A DNA stretch of 64,000 bases from contig JAVXCN010000001.1 in the NCBI GenBank assembly GCA_036659455.1, forward strand, positions 536,530 through 600,529. Reading direction: 5' to 3'. Shown here in pieces: positions 8,501 through 18,631 of this stretch (its first letter is position 1; every line of letters begins with the position of its first letter). Under the pieces are notes generated by a model. The model did no database searches. It saw only the letters and a list, made by a program, of their open reading frames with translations, and had not been told where the DNA came from. A program made the translations under genes and the position numbers. The DNA is from Victivallaceae bacterium. GTDB lineage: Bacteria; Chlamydiota; Chlamydiia; Chlamydiales; Chlamydiaceae.

Positions 8501-9115
8501 TCATTTCTGAGCCAAGAAAATCGATCCTTTACCGCACGTCACGATATCAACGGTCAGTCTTACCGAAGCATCCGGATACTTATCATTAACGAACATTTTT
8601 TTATTCCAAGAACCGCTAACCTTTCGAAACCCCATGGCCGATGAAACCTTTCCTTTCAAACCGGTAGTCGTGCGGACAATCACCCCTATATCCGCAGGAA
8701 AGATCAATCGAATATCTTCATTTTCATTTTTTACGGTAATTGAAGCCGATTTAGACCACTGTCCGGACAGATCCAGTAATAAATGACAGGAAGAACACAA
8801 AAAAGAAGCGTTTTCCAAAACAGGAAGATCTCCGCAGGCATTAACTGCCAAAGTACCAAAACTTCCTCTATAAAACACCGTTTTAAGCACCGGATAAGAC
8901 CCGGATAAATTCAATTCGACTCTTTTTTTTCTTGTAGCATCAATATTAATATTTTCCAGATGAGGATATATGCCGGAAAAATCCATCTCCTCCGTATAGA
9001 ATTCGCTCTTACCTGAAAAACTTTGAATACTCGTATCATGAGGCGTTGTTGCAAATGCTGTAGAGAACCAAAATGAAAATAAGACGATTGAAAAGACGAA
9101 ATCACGCATGGCCAT
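8501..9115 (-). CDS. Exported protein of unknown function (LiaF-C-like beta repeats)
   Basis: 204 residues with a cleavable signal peptide (hydrophobic 6-20, AFA before the likely cleavage site). The mature part is rich in beta-strands, with repeated D/N-L-S-G-x-Y/W motifs (LSGSYPVL, LSGQWSKS) and a C-terminal segment IRLIFPADIGVIVRTTTGLKGKVS resembling the cell-wall-active LiaF C-terminal / DUF4097-type beta-solenoid. Likely periplasmic. The MRDF methionine two codons in is an alternative start. Matches the chlamydial gene between recO and yidD by position (CT471-like). I do not know its function. Confidence 0.68.
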   Translation of the reverse strand: MAMRDFVFSIVLFSFWFSTAFATTPHDTSIQSFSGKSEFYTEEMDFSGIYPHLENINIDATRKKRVELNLSGSYPVLKTVFYRGSFGTLAVNACGDLPVLENASFLCSSCHLLLDLSGQWSKSASITVKNENEDIRLIFPADIGVIVRTTTGLKGKVSSAMGFRKVSGSWNKKMFVNDKYPDASVRLTVDIVTCGKGSIFLAQK

Positions 9116-9190
9116 ATGATTCTACCGTAAAACGACATGCAACTCTTCTAGATCAATCCAAAAAAAAAGACCACTGAGAAAATAATAAAA

Positions 9191-9272
9191 TGCGAGAGGG
9201 GGGACTCGAACCCCCAAGGATCTCTCCACTACCACCTCAAGATAGCGCGTATACCGATTCCGCCACTCCCGC
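9191..9272 (-). tRNA. tRNA-Leu (anticodon GAG)
   Basis: Class II tRNA of 82 bases on the minus strand. Acceptor GCGGGAG pairs with CTCTCGC (one G-U), discriminator A. Anticodon stem CTATC/GGTAG encloses TTGAGGT, giving anticodon GAG (codons CUC/CUU). The T-arm has GGTTCGAGTCC. It sits alone between divergent genes. Confidence 0.95.
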
Positions 9273-9396
9273 ATTAACACTAAGCGAATGAGGTTAAATC
9301 TCCTTACGGTTTATCTCAAGAAAAAATTCTCTTAATGGAAAAAAAATAGTACAACACACATAATGCAGTCTCCGTATCTATATTTTTTTTTAATTT

Positions 9397-10194
9397 ATGC
9401 GTTGTTCCGCTTATTGTACCTCCTCGTCCTATAATCTCCATGTCCTATTTCATTTATTGAAAAGCGACTACGACACCGTATTGTTTCGAGAAGCCGTACG
9501 AATCATCGGGCCCGATCATATCGATGGAGAAACTCCTCTGGCTTTCTTTTTTACTTTCGGTGTTGCCGTATTTTGGTCCTGGAAAGAAGCCGAAGAAATA
9601 TGCATACTACAGGCCATTCTACCCGCCTCGCCGGAAATCAATCCGCATCCGGAAACCGATCTCTATAACTATTCCTATGAAACCTCGGTTAACATTCGTC
9701 GAGATCGGCTGATTTTATCGGACAATTCTTTTCTGACGAAAATGGCTGTATCGTTCGGTTTGGCACAATCCGCTAAATTAACGGTTTTCGAGGGGACCAT
9801 TAATCAGACCATCGAAAACTCAAAACAGTTACCACGAGACTTGGCTCTCAGAGGTAAAATTTTTCTGTCTCGTAAGGCCATATCAAAAAAAATAGGAAAG
9901 TTGTTCATCGATAAGGCTCTCGTTAATCTTCAATCGGATATTTTGGATGAACCTGACTTCTTTTGGGAACACCCGGACAAACAACCTATATACAGAGACG
10001 TTTTTGCCTGTTTCGATATTGCTCCCAGAACCAGCGTTCTTAATCATAAATTAACGATTTTGGGAGATTTATTAAGTATCCTGAACAATCAGCTGCATCA
10101 ACAATATTCATCATCTTTAGAATGGACTATTATTTGCCTAATCGTTATCGAAGTAGCTATCGCCCTTTTAAGAGATCTGTTTCACCTAATATGA
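9397..10194 (+). CDS. DUF155 / RMD1-family membrane protein
   Basis: 265 residues. The DUF155 (RMD1/YagE) pattern is clear: LAFFFTFGVAVFWSW (about 48-62), then DNSFLTKMAVSFGLAQS, LPRDLALRG, EPDFFWE and DIAPRTSVLNHKL, with one C-terminal membrane helix (about 243-262) preceded by LEW. Family members act in mitochondrial translation and meiotic division in yeast; the bacterial role is unknown. Likely tail-anchored in the inner membrane with the body in the cytosol. Its stop overlaps the yidD start by ATGA, a link to membrane protein insertion. The upstream Shine-Dalgarno is weak. Confidence 0.82.
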   Translation: MRCSAYCTSSSYNLHVLFHLLKSDYDTVLFREAVRIIGPDHIDGETPLAFFFTFGVAVFWSWKEAEEICILQAILPASPEINPHPETDLYNYSYETSVNIRRDRLILSDNSFLTKMAVSFGLAQSAKLTVFEGTINQTIENSKQLPRDLALRGKIFLSRKAISKKIGKLFIDKALVNLQSDILDEPDFFWEHPDKQPIYRDVFACFDIAPRTSVLNHKLTILGDLLSILNNQLHQQYSSSLEWTIICLIVIEVAIALLRDLFHLI

Positions 10195-10466
10195 CAAAAA
10201 TATTCATCATTACGATTCGCGCCTATCAACGATTGATCTCCCCTTTCCTACTTCATCATTGTCGATTTTTTCCTTCTTGCTCCGAATACGCCGTCCAAGC
10301 CCTTTCCGTAAAAGGTCTATTTAAAGGGACTTTTTTAATCCTTAAAAGAATCCTGAAATGCGGGCCTTGGAGTTCAGGAGGACTTGACGTTGTCCCTTCA
10401 ATGTCTTTGGAGGAATCTATTTCTTTTAGCAATGAAAACCGCAAAAAAACCGACATCGAATCCTGA
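10191..10466 (+). CDS. yidD: Membrane protein insertion efficiency factor YidD
   Basis: A 91-residue YidD/haemolysin-alpha family protein. The signature RAYQRLISPFLLHHCRFFPSCSEYAVQAL and the later CGPWSSGGLDVVP are diagnostic, with three conserved cysteines. YidD assists YidC in inserting inner membrane proteins and is peripheral to the membrane. The start is the ATG at 10191, overlapping the upstream DUF155 stop by four bases; an in-frame upstream ATG at 10122 lies inside that gene. Confidence 0.92.
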   Translation: MTKIFIITIRAYQRLISPFLLHHCRFFPSCSEYAVQALSVKGLFKGTFLILKRILKCGPWSSGGLDVVPSMSLEESISFSNENRKKTDIES

Positions 10467-10497
10467 ATCGTATTTAATAATCTCTGATCAAGCTTAC

Positions 10498-11424
10498 CTA
10501 TCTACTATAAAACGATTGGAGACATCGAGCCATGTTTTTTACTTGATTTCCGCGACATGAAGCCATGATGCGATCCAAGAATATATCCGTTTTAGGATGC
10601 AATCCGTTCAAAAGCCTTAAAATCTTAAGGACTGTTTCATCGGAAGCTTCATTCGTAATGAAGAACCAATCGGCATCTAAGAAAAGATCGACTGCCAGAA
10701 CGAGATCTTTTTCCAAATAAGAAAATCGAGCTCTTCTGCCTGTATCTTCCGAAAGGCCTTTCCTTAAGTTATCGTAGGAACAAGTTTCAAAAAATAATTC
10801 GCTACCACCGTCCACGGCTATTCTCATCAAAGTGCCCGGAGAAATTTCCGAAGATCCGGAACTCATCAAAGATCGGAAAAATATAAATTCTTTTGAATTG
10901 AGAAACCGAAAAAATAATCGCTCCTCAACAATTCCCGATTTCAAAGATTCCGATAACAAACGAAACAATCCTCGTGTTGTGTAAGGATATCTTTCTTCCC
11001 GACAAAATTTTGCGATTTTTATAAAATCCTCATCAGAAAGATTTTGAGGGATGTAAAAATGATCACCTTCCGATTCGGATCTCAAAAAAGTCACAGGCCC
11101 GTTTAGGGCGCTACCGATATCCAAAAAATGTTCCGAAAAAAGAAGACCTAAAGACAAATCTTTAATACGATGGCCGTCCAGCATTTCCGATGACGGCAAC
11201 AAAGATAACAGCTCATCAAACTTTAACTCCTTAAGATACTTGGTATATTCATAAGAATGTTCTCGTTCTTGATCGCAAATCGTGACCGTATTAAAACACA
11301 ACCCGGAATAAATGATTCCGCGACGAAATATAACGAAATAAAATAAAAATAAAAAAAGTATATTCAAGGAAAAACTAAGAACCAATCCTTGCTTCCACCA
11401 ACTCGTTTTATTAAAAAACGCCAT
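10498..11424 (-). CDS. N-terminally anchored helical protein (CT474-like)
   Basis: 308 residues with one N-terminal membrane helix (about 13-33, LSFSLNILFLFLFYFVIF) and a large helical domain. The basic N-terminus and lack of a cleavage site suggest a signal anchor, body in the periplasm. A strong Shine-Dalgarno (AGGAG) lies six bases before the ATG. The gene sits between yidD and pheT, as does the hypothetical gene CT474 in C. trachomatis. No recognisable domain; function unknown. Confidence 0.72.
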   Translation of the reverse strand: MAFFNKTSWWKQGLVLSFSLNILFLFLFYFVIFRRGIIYSGLCFNTVTICDQEREHSYEYTKYLKELKFDELLSLLPSSEMLDGHRIKDLSLGLLFSEHFLDIGSALNGPVTFLRSESEGDHFYIPQNLSDEDFIKIAKFCREERYPYTTRGLFRLLSESLKSGIVEERLFFRFLNSKEFIFFRSLMSSGSSEISPGTLMRIAVDGGSELFFETCSYDNLRKGLSEDTGRRARFSYLEKDLVLAVDLFLDADWFFITNEASDETVLKILRLLNGLHPKTDIFLDRIMASCRGNQVKNMARCLQSFYSR

Positions 11425-11525
11425 CGAATTCTCCTAAATCAATTACGGCTATATAACTTAAAATATCTTGTAAGTATAAAATAGTAATCGTAAAATTCCA
11501 TGCTGAAAATCATTTTGGAAATTAT

Positions 11526-13937
11526 ATGCTCATTCCATTGAAATTGTTACAAAAGTGTTTTTCCGTTTCTCCTTCGTTTTCAAACATAATCAAAGCTTGC
11601 GAACAAATCGGCATCGAAATAGAAACAATTTCTCTAAAAAATAATGTCGATTTTAAAAACGTGTTTACATCTCGCATTGTTGAAGTCACCCCTCATCCCA
11701 ATGCCGACAAACTTAAGATTGCCGTTGTATTCGACGGGATCGACAATCATACTGTCGTTTGTGGGGCTTTGAACTGTCGTCCGGGTTTAATAACTGCTTT
11801 TGCCAAACCAGGAGCCGTTTTAAGAATCAATCAAAGCCCTTTAATTATCAAAAAAACGCAACTCAGAGGTATCGAATCAGCAGGCATGTTGTGTTCCTTC
11901 GAAGAGTTATTCCCCGATTCAGAAACTTCTTCAGGTATTATGGAATTATCGGAAGATACGCCTCTAGGTGAAGACTATTCTCTTTTAATCGGAGATCCGA
12001 TAATCGAAATCGCTTTAACTCCCAATCTCGGTCATTGCTGTTCTCTTATGGGCTTGGCTCGAGAAATAGCTCCTTTAATAAACAATACGTTTTCCGTTCC
12101 GGATTTCTTATCGATTGACGAAAAATTACCCGAAATTCATGAAAAAAGCCTAGCGGAACAAGAAGCCGATGCATGTCCTTTTTACGTAGCTGCGCAAATA
12201 GACGACATTCCTAATCAAGAATCTCCTTCACAACTGAAGGACTTATTAAGTTATTTCGGAATAAAATCGGTAAACCCTATTGTTGACATCACCAATTTCA
12301 TTATGTCGGTTACCGGTCAACCGATGCATGCTTTCGACGCTTCACGTGTTGATATTCTATCTTTAAGGGTGAATAAAATTCGTGAACCTCAATCCGTTAC
12401 GTTATTGAACGACAAAAAAGTCGTTTTAAAACCCGGGACCGTGGTTGTAGAGGACGATTTTCACGTTTTGGCAATAGCGGGTATCATGGGCGCTGCAGAT
12501 TCCTCCGTTACAAGCACAACGAATCGCGTGGTTTTAGAGAGTGCCTACTTTTTTAAGAAAGACATTCGATTTACTGAAAATTATCTTCAACTGTATACCG
12601 ATGCTTCCTATAGATTTTCCAGAGGAACGGACCCGGAACTGCCTTTGCAAGCCATGAAGATGGCTCTTTCTTGGCTCTCTCGAAATTTCCCCGAAATCAA
12701 AATTAAAGCCATAGAAACGAAAAAATCAAATTTAACCGAAAATAAGACAATTATTTTTCGAAACCGAAAAATGAATGTCTTACTTGATTCGGCCCTCACC
12801 TGTAACGAAACCGCCGATATATTCCGACGACTTAATTTTGAAGTTATTCAAACCTCCGATGAACAATTAACGGTTAGAGCACCTTCTTATCGGCATGATA
12901 TTAACGAAGAAGTGGATTTGATTGAGGAAATATCCAAAATCATAGGACTGCCGAACAATAATGAACCCGATACCTCAAAGAATGCGAAACTTTATCCGCC
13001 GTCTCTTTGGGAAACAAAAAAAGACCTAAGGTCTTATATGGTTGCCCAAGGATTTTATGAATTTTATACTTGTGATTTATTAAAACAAGATGAAACGGAG
13101 CTTATTAATAAAGAGGACCGAGACGAAAATCTCGTTACCATCTCGACATCCAAAAGTTCAATGTTTTTAAGACCAAGTTTGCTTCCGGGTTTATTACGGT
13201 CAACCGCTTTTAACATTCATAGGAACGCTTCGACAATTCGTTGTTTCGAAATCGGAAAAGTCTATAAAAAAATCAATTCGAACTTTATCGAAGAGGAAAG
13301 TTTTGCGCTTCTGATCACCGGTCTGAAAGATCCGGAAAGTTGGAACCGCAAAAACTTAAAAACTGATTTTTTCGAACTGAAAGGTATCGTAGAAAATATA
13401 TTCGATAAATATGCATTGACTCCTGATTTCATTCCTTCTCAATACGAATACTTTCACCCTTACCAACAAGCGGATATTCGTATAGGAAAGAATCGCTTAG
13501 GGAAAATCGGTTCGATACATCCCGAATTTCTATTGATTCCGAACATTAAACAAGAAGTGTTCTTTTTCGAGTGTTTAATTAAACCTTTCGTTAAGGCACC
13601 GAAAAATAAAATCATGCAACCGATTTCCGAATTTCCGGGATCAACGAGAGATGTGACTTTATCGGTCACCAATGATTACCCGGTGAAAAAAATAATCGCC
13701 TTTTTAAACAAACAACTATCTCCTCTTTTGGAGTCCATTAGAATTAAAGACATTTATTGCGATGACTTTATTGTCGGGAACGAGTGGAAAAACGTTACTT
13801 TAACAATGACCTATAGAAGTTTGTCCGGAAATTTATCCGCTCGAGAAATCGATGACGAATATGAAAAACTAATGTCCGCTCTCCTTAACAAATTATCCGA
13901 AGACAAGATTTTAAAACAATTTCCGACTTGCGATTGA
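11526..13937 (+). CDS. pheT: Phenylalanyl-tRNA synthetase beta subunit
   Basis: 803 residues, the usual length. Order of domains: EMAP-type tRNA-binding domain (about 40-150, TPHPNADKLKIA, VVCGALN), B3/B4 editing domain (about 210-370, GQPMHAFDA), B5 domain (about 400-475), catalytic-like core and C-terminal FDX-ACB anticodon-binding domain (FPGSTRDVTLSV to the end). It works as an alpha2-beta2 enzyme; pheS is not in the window, as in other Chlamydiaceae where the two are separate. TGGAA precedes the ATG. Confidence 0.95.
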   Translation: MLIPLKLLQKCFSVSPSFSNIIKACEQIGIEIETISLKNNVDFKNVFTSRIVEVTPHPNADKLKIAVVFDGIDNHTVVCGALNCRPGLITAFAKPGAVLRINQSPLIIKKTQLRGIESAGMLCSFEELFPDSETSSGIMELSEDTPLGEDYSLLIGDPIIEIALTPNLGHCCSLMGLAREIAPLINNTFSVPDFLSIDEKLPEIHEKSLAEQEADACPFYVAAQIDDIPNQESPSQLKDLLSYFGIKSVNPIVDITNFIMSVTGQPMHAFDASRVDILSLRVNKIREPQSVTLLNDKKVVLKPGTVVVEDDFHVLAIAGIMGAADSSVTSTTNRVVLESAYFFKKDIRFTENYLQLYTDASYRFSRGTDPELPLQAMKMALSWLSRNFPEIKIKAIETKKSNLTENKTIIFRNRKMNVLLDSALTCNETADIFRRLNFEVIQTSDEQLTVRAPSYRHDINEEVDLIEEISKIIGLPNNNEPDTSKNAKLYPPSLWETKKDLRSYMVAQGFYEFYTCDLLKQDETELINKEDRDENLVTISTSKSSMFLRPSLLPGLLRSTAFNIHRNASTIRCFEIGKVYKKINSNFIEEESFALLITGLKDPESWNRKNLKTDFFELKGIVENIFDKYALTPDFIPSQYEYFHPYQQADIRIGKNRLGKIGSIHPEFLLIPNIKQEVFFFECLIKPFVKAPKNKIMQPISEFPGSTRDVTLSVTNDYPVKKIIAFLNKQLSPLLESIRIKDIYCDDFIVGNEWKNVTLTMTYRSLSGNLSAREIDDEYEKLMSALLNKLSEDKILKQFPTCD

Positions 13938-14103
13938 AACACGCTTCTAAACATATCGAAGTTACAAAAACAAATAGTTATTGATTTGCTATTAAAAAAT
14001 CTATAAAACTCAACATGGATTGAGGTTTATGACCGACGGTAGTAATATTGTGTCGGGAAAATACTTCCCAAAGAAATTGCTTTTGATTTTAAAGAGTTTA
14101 AAA

Positions 14104-15066
14104 ATGAAATTGTTATTCGGTTTTTTAATATTTTTAACTTTCTTCTCAGTCAGCGATGCCGCTATTCGCAGTGATCAGGCGATTAAAGAAGTTTATCGGC
14201 ATAGTTACGGTATTATTATTTCAAGAGACGAATGGATCCGTCGGGGGAAAGACGGTAGTATCACTAAACTCTTAAAAGACGGAACAACCGTCAGCGAATC
14301 CTATTTCCAAGGGCTGTTGAATGGAGAAGTCATCGTTTCTTACCCTCATTCCGCAACTATTGCTTTAAGAGAACAATATGAACATGGCGTTTTACTTTCA
14401 CGTCGCCATTTCTTCATTAACGGATTACCCAAACAAGAAGAAATTTTCAACAGTGATGGGTCGATAATCATTTCAAGTTGGAAAGACGATGACATTGCAC
14501 ATACTCCTCCTTTCATTACGGAAACTTTTTCCGATAGAAAATTGATAAGCGGAACTTATATAACTCCCGTCGGAGAGAAAGTTCACATCGTCGACGGTGA
14601 GGGCATACGTCCTTGTTATTCCGCCCAAGGCGAACTCTTATCGGAAGAAGCTTTTAACCAAGGTTCTTTGGTTCGTAAGACGTCTTATTATCCGAATAGA
14701 GACCCTGCCTCAGTCACACAGTATCAAAACGGCGTGATTCACGGCATCAGACAGACTTTTTTCCTCGGAGGTATTCCCAATACTCTTGAAGAATGGCGTA
14801 ACGGCATACAAGACGGAGTTACTTTCGTTTTTAAAAACGGACACCGTGTTGCCGATATTCCTTTTGTTAAAGGGATACGAAAAGGTATGGAGATTCGTTA
14901 TAACGATAAATTCGAAATTGTAGAAGAAGTTTCTTGGAAAAACAATCAGCTGCATGGAACTCGTAAGATCTACAATCAAGGAACCCTAAAAAAAGAATGG
15001 TACCATCAGGGGAAACCCGTTTCCAAAGCCAAATTCGAACGGTTGAATTTTAAGGCAACGAGCTAA
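14104..15066 (+). CDS. Secreted MORN/YwqK-like repeat protein
   Basis: About 320 residues. I place the start at the ATG at 14104 because it opens a clear signal peptide (MKLLFGFLIFLTFFSVSDA) and AAAGAG lies about ten bases upstream; an in-frame ATG at 14029 with TGAGG close upstream would add 25 residues. The mature protein has repeated N/D-G-x-x-x-G units (NGEVIVSY, NGVIHGIRQTFF, NGIQDGVTFVFKNG, KGIRKGMEIRYN, NNQLHGTRKIYNQG), the YwqK/MORN pattern. Such repeats form beta sheets that bind lipids or proteins. Position matches CT476. Role unknown, probably periplasmic or outer-surface. Confidence 0.72.
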   Translation: MKLLFGFLIFLTFFSVSDAAIRSDQAIKEVYRHSYGIIISRDEWIRRGKDGSITKLLKDGTTVSESYFQGLLNGEVIVSYPHSATIALREQYEHGVLLSRRHFFINGLPKQEEIFNSDGSIIISSWKDDDIAHTPPFITETFSDRKLISGTYITPVGEKVHIVDGEGIRPCYSAQGELLSEEAFNQGSLVRKTSYYPNRDPASVTQYQNGVIHGIRQTFFLGGIPNTLEEWRNGIQDGVTFVFKNGHRVADIPFVKGIRKGMEIRYNDKFEIVEEVSWKNNQLHGTRKIYNQGTLKKEWYHQGKPVSKAKFERLNFKATS

Positions 15067-15372
15067 GTTATAAGGCATCTTTATAGATTCGGATTGAAAC
15101 ATCGTTCTTATTGTCTCAAACCTTATCAAGCATGTCATGGGTCTGTTTCTATCTTCAGTACCTCATGTTCAACCGGTTACTGAAACCGGATAAGAATCGA
15201 TTAAGATAACCTCTTAATAGTCGCTTCGATTTTTTCTTACATCGACCTATGTTTTGACTATATGAAAAAAAAACAATTTCCTTTCAATAATCCGAAGGTT
15301 TTCTTAAAACCGCAATTCTCAAAACTTGTTTATCGGATTTCAGATCTCATTACCGATAAAAATTCCGTATTC
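15067..15372. other. Intergenic stretch between convergent genes
   Basis: About 306 bases with no convincing gene. It holds a perfect small hairpin (CCGGTT/AACCGG at 15173-15189) and a terminator-like structure listed separately. C. trachomatis, from memory, has a DNA-alkyl methyltransferase gene (ada/ogt) here; I see no PCHRV active-site remnant. Confidence 0.5.
15195..15236 (+). terminator. Possible terminator after the MORN-like gene
   Basis: AATCGATTAAG (from 15195) can pair with CTTAA (15213-15217) and further out with TCGATT (ending near 15232), with a bulge on the 3' side, followed by a run of six T. This would stop transcription coming from the left. Confidence 0.35.
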
Positions 15373-17115
15373 TTAATCTCTCAGTCTAGGATCAAGAGCA
15401 TCTCTAATACCGTCTCCGGTTACAGCAATGGCAATCAGTAAAATTGTTAATAAGGTTGCAGGTGGCCATAACAAATAGCTTTCCGAAGGAAAGGAATTCA
15501 CTCCCTCACGCATCAGAGCACCCCACGACGTAGTATTTTCTTCTCCAAGCCCCAGAAAAGTAAGCCCCGCTTCACTACTGATTGTTGCCATCATCGTGAA
15601 GGGGAAAAGAGCTATGATGCAACTGAAGACGTTCGGTAAAATTTGAAACAGCATAATATTACAATGACTATAACCCATACTCTTTGAAGCCAGAACATAA
15701 GGTAGTTCCCTTTCTCTTAAAACTTCCGCTCTGACATATCTGGTAAATCCTGTCCACCCGAACAAACCCAAAACCAACGTATTAACAAATAAAGATTTAA
15801 TCTGAGAAATCGAAATCAGCAAAAGCAAAATAAACAATACCGGCATTGTCTCCCATATTTCAACAAAGCGAGATCCGATAATATCCACCCAACCTCCGAA
15901 GTAACCGGAGATTAAACCGATAGCAATACCTATGATTAAAGATACCGTTACGCCAAGAAATCCGACGACTAAGCAAATTCTTATTCCGAATAACAAAGAA
16001 GCCACGAGATCGCGACCGTTGGCACGACTCATCTCCCACCAAGGCAAATACTTGTTAACATCTCCTGACATGCCCGTGTCTTCTTCCCAATGATGTAACC
16101 GAAAAAACGGTTTCAATATAATCCTACAATCAGCTGAAGCGTCATTCAGCCAAACCAATTTATCTTCTATAAAAGCAACGGCACTTTTTGTTTTGACGTA
16201 CTCTTCTAAAATTTTTCTATGAAAAATGACCTCTTGTTTTACGGATTCCGACACTTTAAGAATATCATTTAAAACACGTGCGTTGTCGTCAATTTTGTCG
16301 GAGGGAAAAACATAAGATAATTTATGTTCATGTTCGGCTCTGGCTAAAGCCATCAAATAAGGCGTATATTTAGCGGAAGCGATCTCCCATTTCAACAAAT
16401 GATCCTCGTAAGAAGACTCCAAATTGGCTAATGTTTTATGTAAACGTCGAAGTTTTGCCCGATCGTGTTTATCATCGAGAAATTTCAAGGTCGGTAAGGG
16501 TCTGTTTTCTTTCGTTTCGAAAGCTACGGTATATTTTTGTAAATTATCGTGTCTAAGATTTTTAGAGATCGATTTCAGTACGAGACCGAGACGGTTGTAA
16601 TTACTGATAAATTTTTTTTCGAACTCCCACGTACGAAAATCTTCCGGCAAGACGATTAATTCCTCTCTATCCTTATTATCAGCCATTAATTCGTTGATCT
16701 CTTCGGTCCTGAGTTTTTGTAAAATTTCATTTTCTCCCGGATTTTTAACAACTCCCGCATTTACTAATAAAAAAAAGAATAATTGCAAAAAGACAGAAAT
16801 GCCCAACCATGTTTGTCTATGCCATTTTTTACTTAAAATTAGTAATCCGGCTATCATCAAAGGCAAAACAAACATGAATACGTTAAAAAATAGATCTAAA
16901 GGCTTTGTATAGAAGCCTTTAAAAAACAAAAATCTGAGAAAAGGAAAATAATATTCTCCTCCCCATCGAACTATAAAAGGCTTGCTGCAAGCAAAGAAAG
17001 GAGCATATACACCTATTAAAGATAATATTATGAAAACGAGCAAAGCTCCGAAAGCCGCTCGATTCTTTTTAAATCTAGAAAAAAAAGACTTAAAGAAAGA
17101 GTGTCTGCTATCCAT
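15373..17115 (-). CDS. oppC: Oligopeptide ABC transporter permease OppC with large insertion
   Basis: 580 residues, about twice a typical OppC. Two membrane helices lie in residues 15-110 and a long charged, helical insertion runs from about 115 to 370. The conserved permease core follows (DLVASLLFGIRICLVVG, then a permease loop LGLFGWTGFTRYVRAEVLRERELPYVLASKSMG). It forms the inner membrane channel with OppB; substrate comes from OppA. 17 bases separate it from oppB upstream. No oppD/oppF ATPase genes are in the window. Chlamydial OppC proteins share the enlarged form. Confidence 0.88.
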   Translation of the reverse strand: MDSRHSFFKSFFSRFKKNRAAFGALLVFIILSLIGVYAPFFACSKPFIVRWGGEYYFPFLRFLFFKGFYTKPLDLFFNVFMFVLPLMIAGLLILSKKWHRQTWLGISVFLQLFFFLLVNAGVVKNPGENEILQKLRTEEINELMADNKDREELIVLPEDFRTWEFEKKFISNYNRLGLVLKSISKNLRHDNLQKYTVAFETKENRPLPTLKFLDDKHDRAKLRRLHKTLANLESSYEDHLLKWEIASAKYTPYLMALARAEHEHKLSYVFPSDKIDDNARVLNDILKVSESVKQEVIFHRKILEEYVKTKSAVAFIEDKLVWLNDASADCRIILKPFFRLHHWEEDTGMSGDVNKYLPWWEMSRANGRDLVASLLFGIRICLVVGFLGVTVSLIIGIAIGLISGYFGGWVDIIGSRFVEIWETMPVLFILLLLISISQIKSLFVNTLVLGLFGWTGFTRYVRAEVLRERELPYVLASKSMGYSHCNIMLFQILPNVFSCIIALFPFTMMATISSEAGLTFLGLGEENTTSWGALMREGVNSFPSESYLLWPPATLLTILLIAIAVTGDGIRDALDPRLRD

Positions 17116-17132
17116 ATCTTTCCAACTCCTTC

Positions 17133-18629
17133 CTAATAGCGCTGATCGGGACGAATTCTCGGATCCAACAACGCATAACTAAGATCCCCCAAAAGATAAC
17201 CAAGTAAAGACAAGCAAGAACCCGCCAGAACGGAAAATAAAATAACGTTATGATCGCGGTCTAGTACGGCTTGATAAAAAAATCTCCCGAACCCGTTAAT
17301 TTCAAATAATGTCTCTACAACTAAAGCTCCCCCTAAAATAGCTCCTAAAGAAGAAGCCAATGAAGTCACTAGAGGAATAGCCGCGTTTCTTCCAACATGT
17401 TTCACGAGAATATCCAATTTTGGTAATCCCTTGGCAACGGCCGTTCTTACATAATCCTGTTTCAAAAGATTTAAAAATATACTACGCGAAAATCTTGATT
17501 GTGAAGCAAAGGCTCCGTAACTCACGGCAATGAACGGAAATACGCAATGAGTCACTATATCGATAAGTCTTCCGAACGATGAAAGTTGATCGAAAATTTC
17601 CTTGGAAGAATATAAATCGGCATAAGGCACCGGTATGTTCGTAAAAGGGATTGTCTTATTAATAGCAAAGTTTTCGATCATCCAAGGAACAGCTACGAAC
17701 ACGGGAACCGAAAACAGGATCAGAAATAAAATGTTAAGAATATGATCCGGCCACTTATTTCGATAAACAGCCATGATCATGCCGAAAATCTGACATAATA
17801 CAAAAACGAAACACATAGGTAACACCGAAAGAAGCAAAGAATACTTAATTCTTTTCGTAACCTCATCAATGACCGGTTTATTGGTATCCGATCTTAACGA
17901 ACCGAAATCCAAACGAACAATCTTCGATAAATAACGGCAAAGGCGAGTTTCGAAAAAAAAGATTTTATATTTCTTGACCCCTTTAAAAACAAAGGCGTTA
18001 TATCCGCCCTTTTTATCAAACCATTCCCTCAACGCCTGATAACGTTTTTCGAAAGATTCGAGATCTTCTCCTTCTCGGCTTAGTAATTTTAATAATAAAG
18101 CGCCATCTTCCGACACTTCACGATTATAACAAATTTGCTCAGGAGTTAAATTAAAGCCCGTTATTCCCGATTTTAAACCGCCCCTGATAAAGAGGTCGGC
18201 GGCAATACTTCTATAGGCTAAAGAAGCCGATGCATTACTTGCTTCAAACAATAATATCGGCATTATGTATCGAGCCCGATCACCCCATCGCACTCTCAAT
18301 TCCGAAAAAGAAACTTTAGTTGCCGCAGGGTTATCTTTTGATTTTTTCAAATCGGAAATCGCTTTTTTTACTTGGGCGTGGGATATGGCCGGGTAATTAT
18401 TAAAAAGAATGGGTAGAGTCAAACCGTAATGCTCCCTAAAAAGAAGGTGCCTATCCGGTCCCTTATAAATTTTCATTCTATCTGATTTTCCGGCCTCCCC
18501 GAAAAAGTCCCCCCCTTTATCTTCGCAAGAGTCTCCCGGAGCAAAATTAAGGATAATGAAATTAACGAGAATGATGACGCATAACGTCACCGGGAGCAAA
18601 AGAATTCTTTTTAAAAAATAATTTAACAA
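17133..18629 (-). CDS. oppB: Oligopeptide ABC transporter permease OppB with large insertion
   Basis: 498 residues against about 310 in most bacteria. An N-terminal helix (LLPVTLCVIILVNFIILNFAPGD) is followed by about 215 residues of soluble insertion, then the permease core (SLLLSVLPMCFVFVLCQIFGMIMAVY onward) with the EAA-type loop LLKQDYVRTAVAKGLPKLDILVKHVGRNA. The gene is two bases from oppA and 17 from oppC, so one operon. The insertion should face the periplasm and may contact OppA; that is inference. Confidence 0.88.
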   Translation of the reverse strand: MLNYFLKRILLLPVTLCVIILVNFIILNFAPGDSCEDKGGDFFGEAGKSDRMKIYKGPDRHLLFREHYGLTLPILFNNYPAISHAQVKKAISDLKKSKDNPAATKVSFSELRVRWGDRARYIMPILLFEASNASASLAYRSIAADLFIRGGLKSGITGFNLTPEQICYNREVSEDGALLLKLLSREGEDLESFEKRYQALREWFDKKGGYNAFVFKGVKKYKIFFFETRLCRYLSKIVRLDFGSLRSDTNKPVIDEVTKRIKYSLLLSVLPMCFVFVLCQIFGMIMAVYRNKWPDHILNILFLILFSVPVFVAVPWMIENFAINKTIPFTNIPVPYADLYSSKEIFDQLSSFGRLIDIVTHCVFPFIAVSYGAFASQSRFSRSIFLNLLKQDYVRTAVAKGLPKLDILVKHVGRNAAIPLVTSLASSLGAILGGALVVETLFEINGFGRFFYQAVLDRDHNVILFSVLAGSCLSLLGYLLGDLSYALLDPRIRPDQRY

Positions 18630-18631
18630 TC

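Noticed and set aside
15262-15438. A 58-codon ORF beginning ATG-A9 (MKKKQFPFNNPKVF...)
   Set aside because: Its 3' part is the antisense of oppC, it has no Shine-Dalgarno, and its composition is that of random AT-rich sequence.
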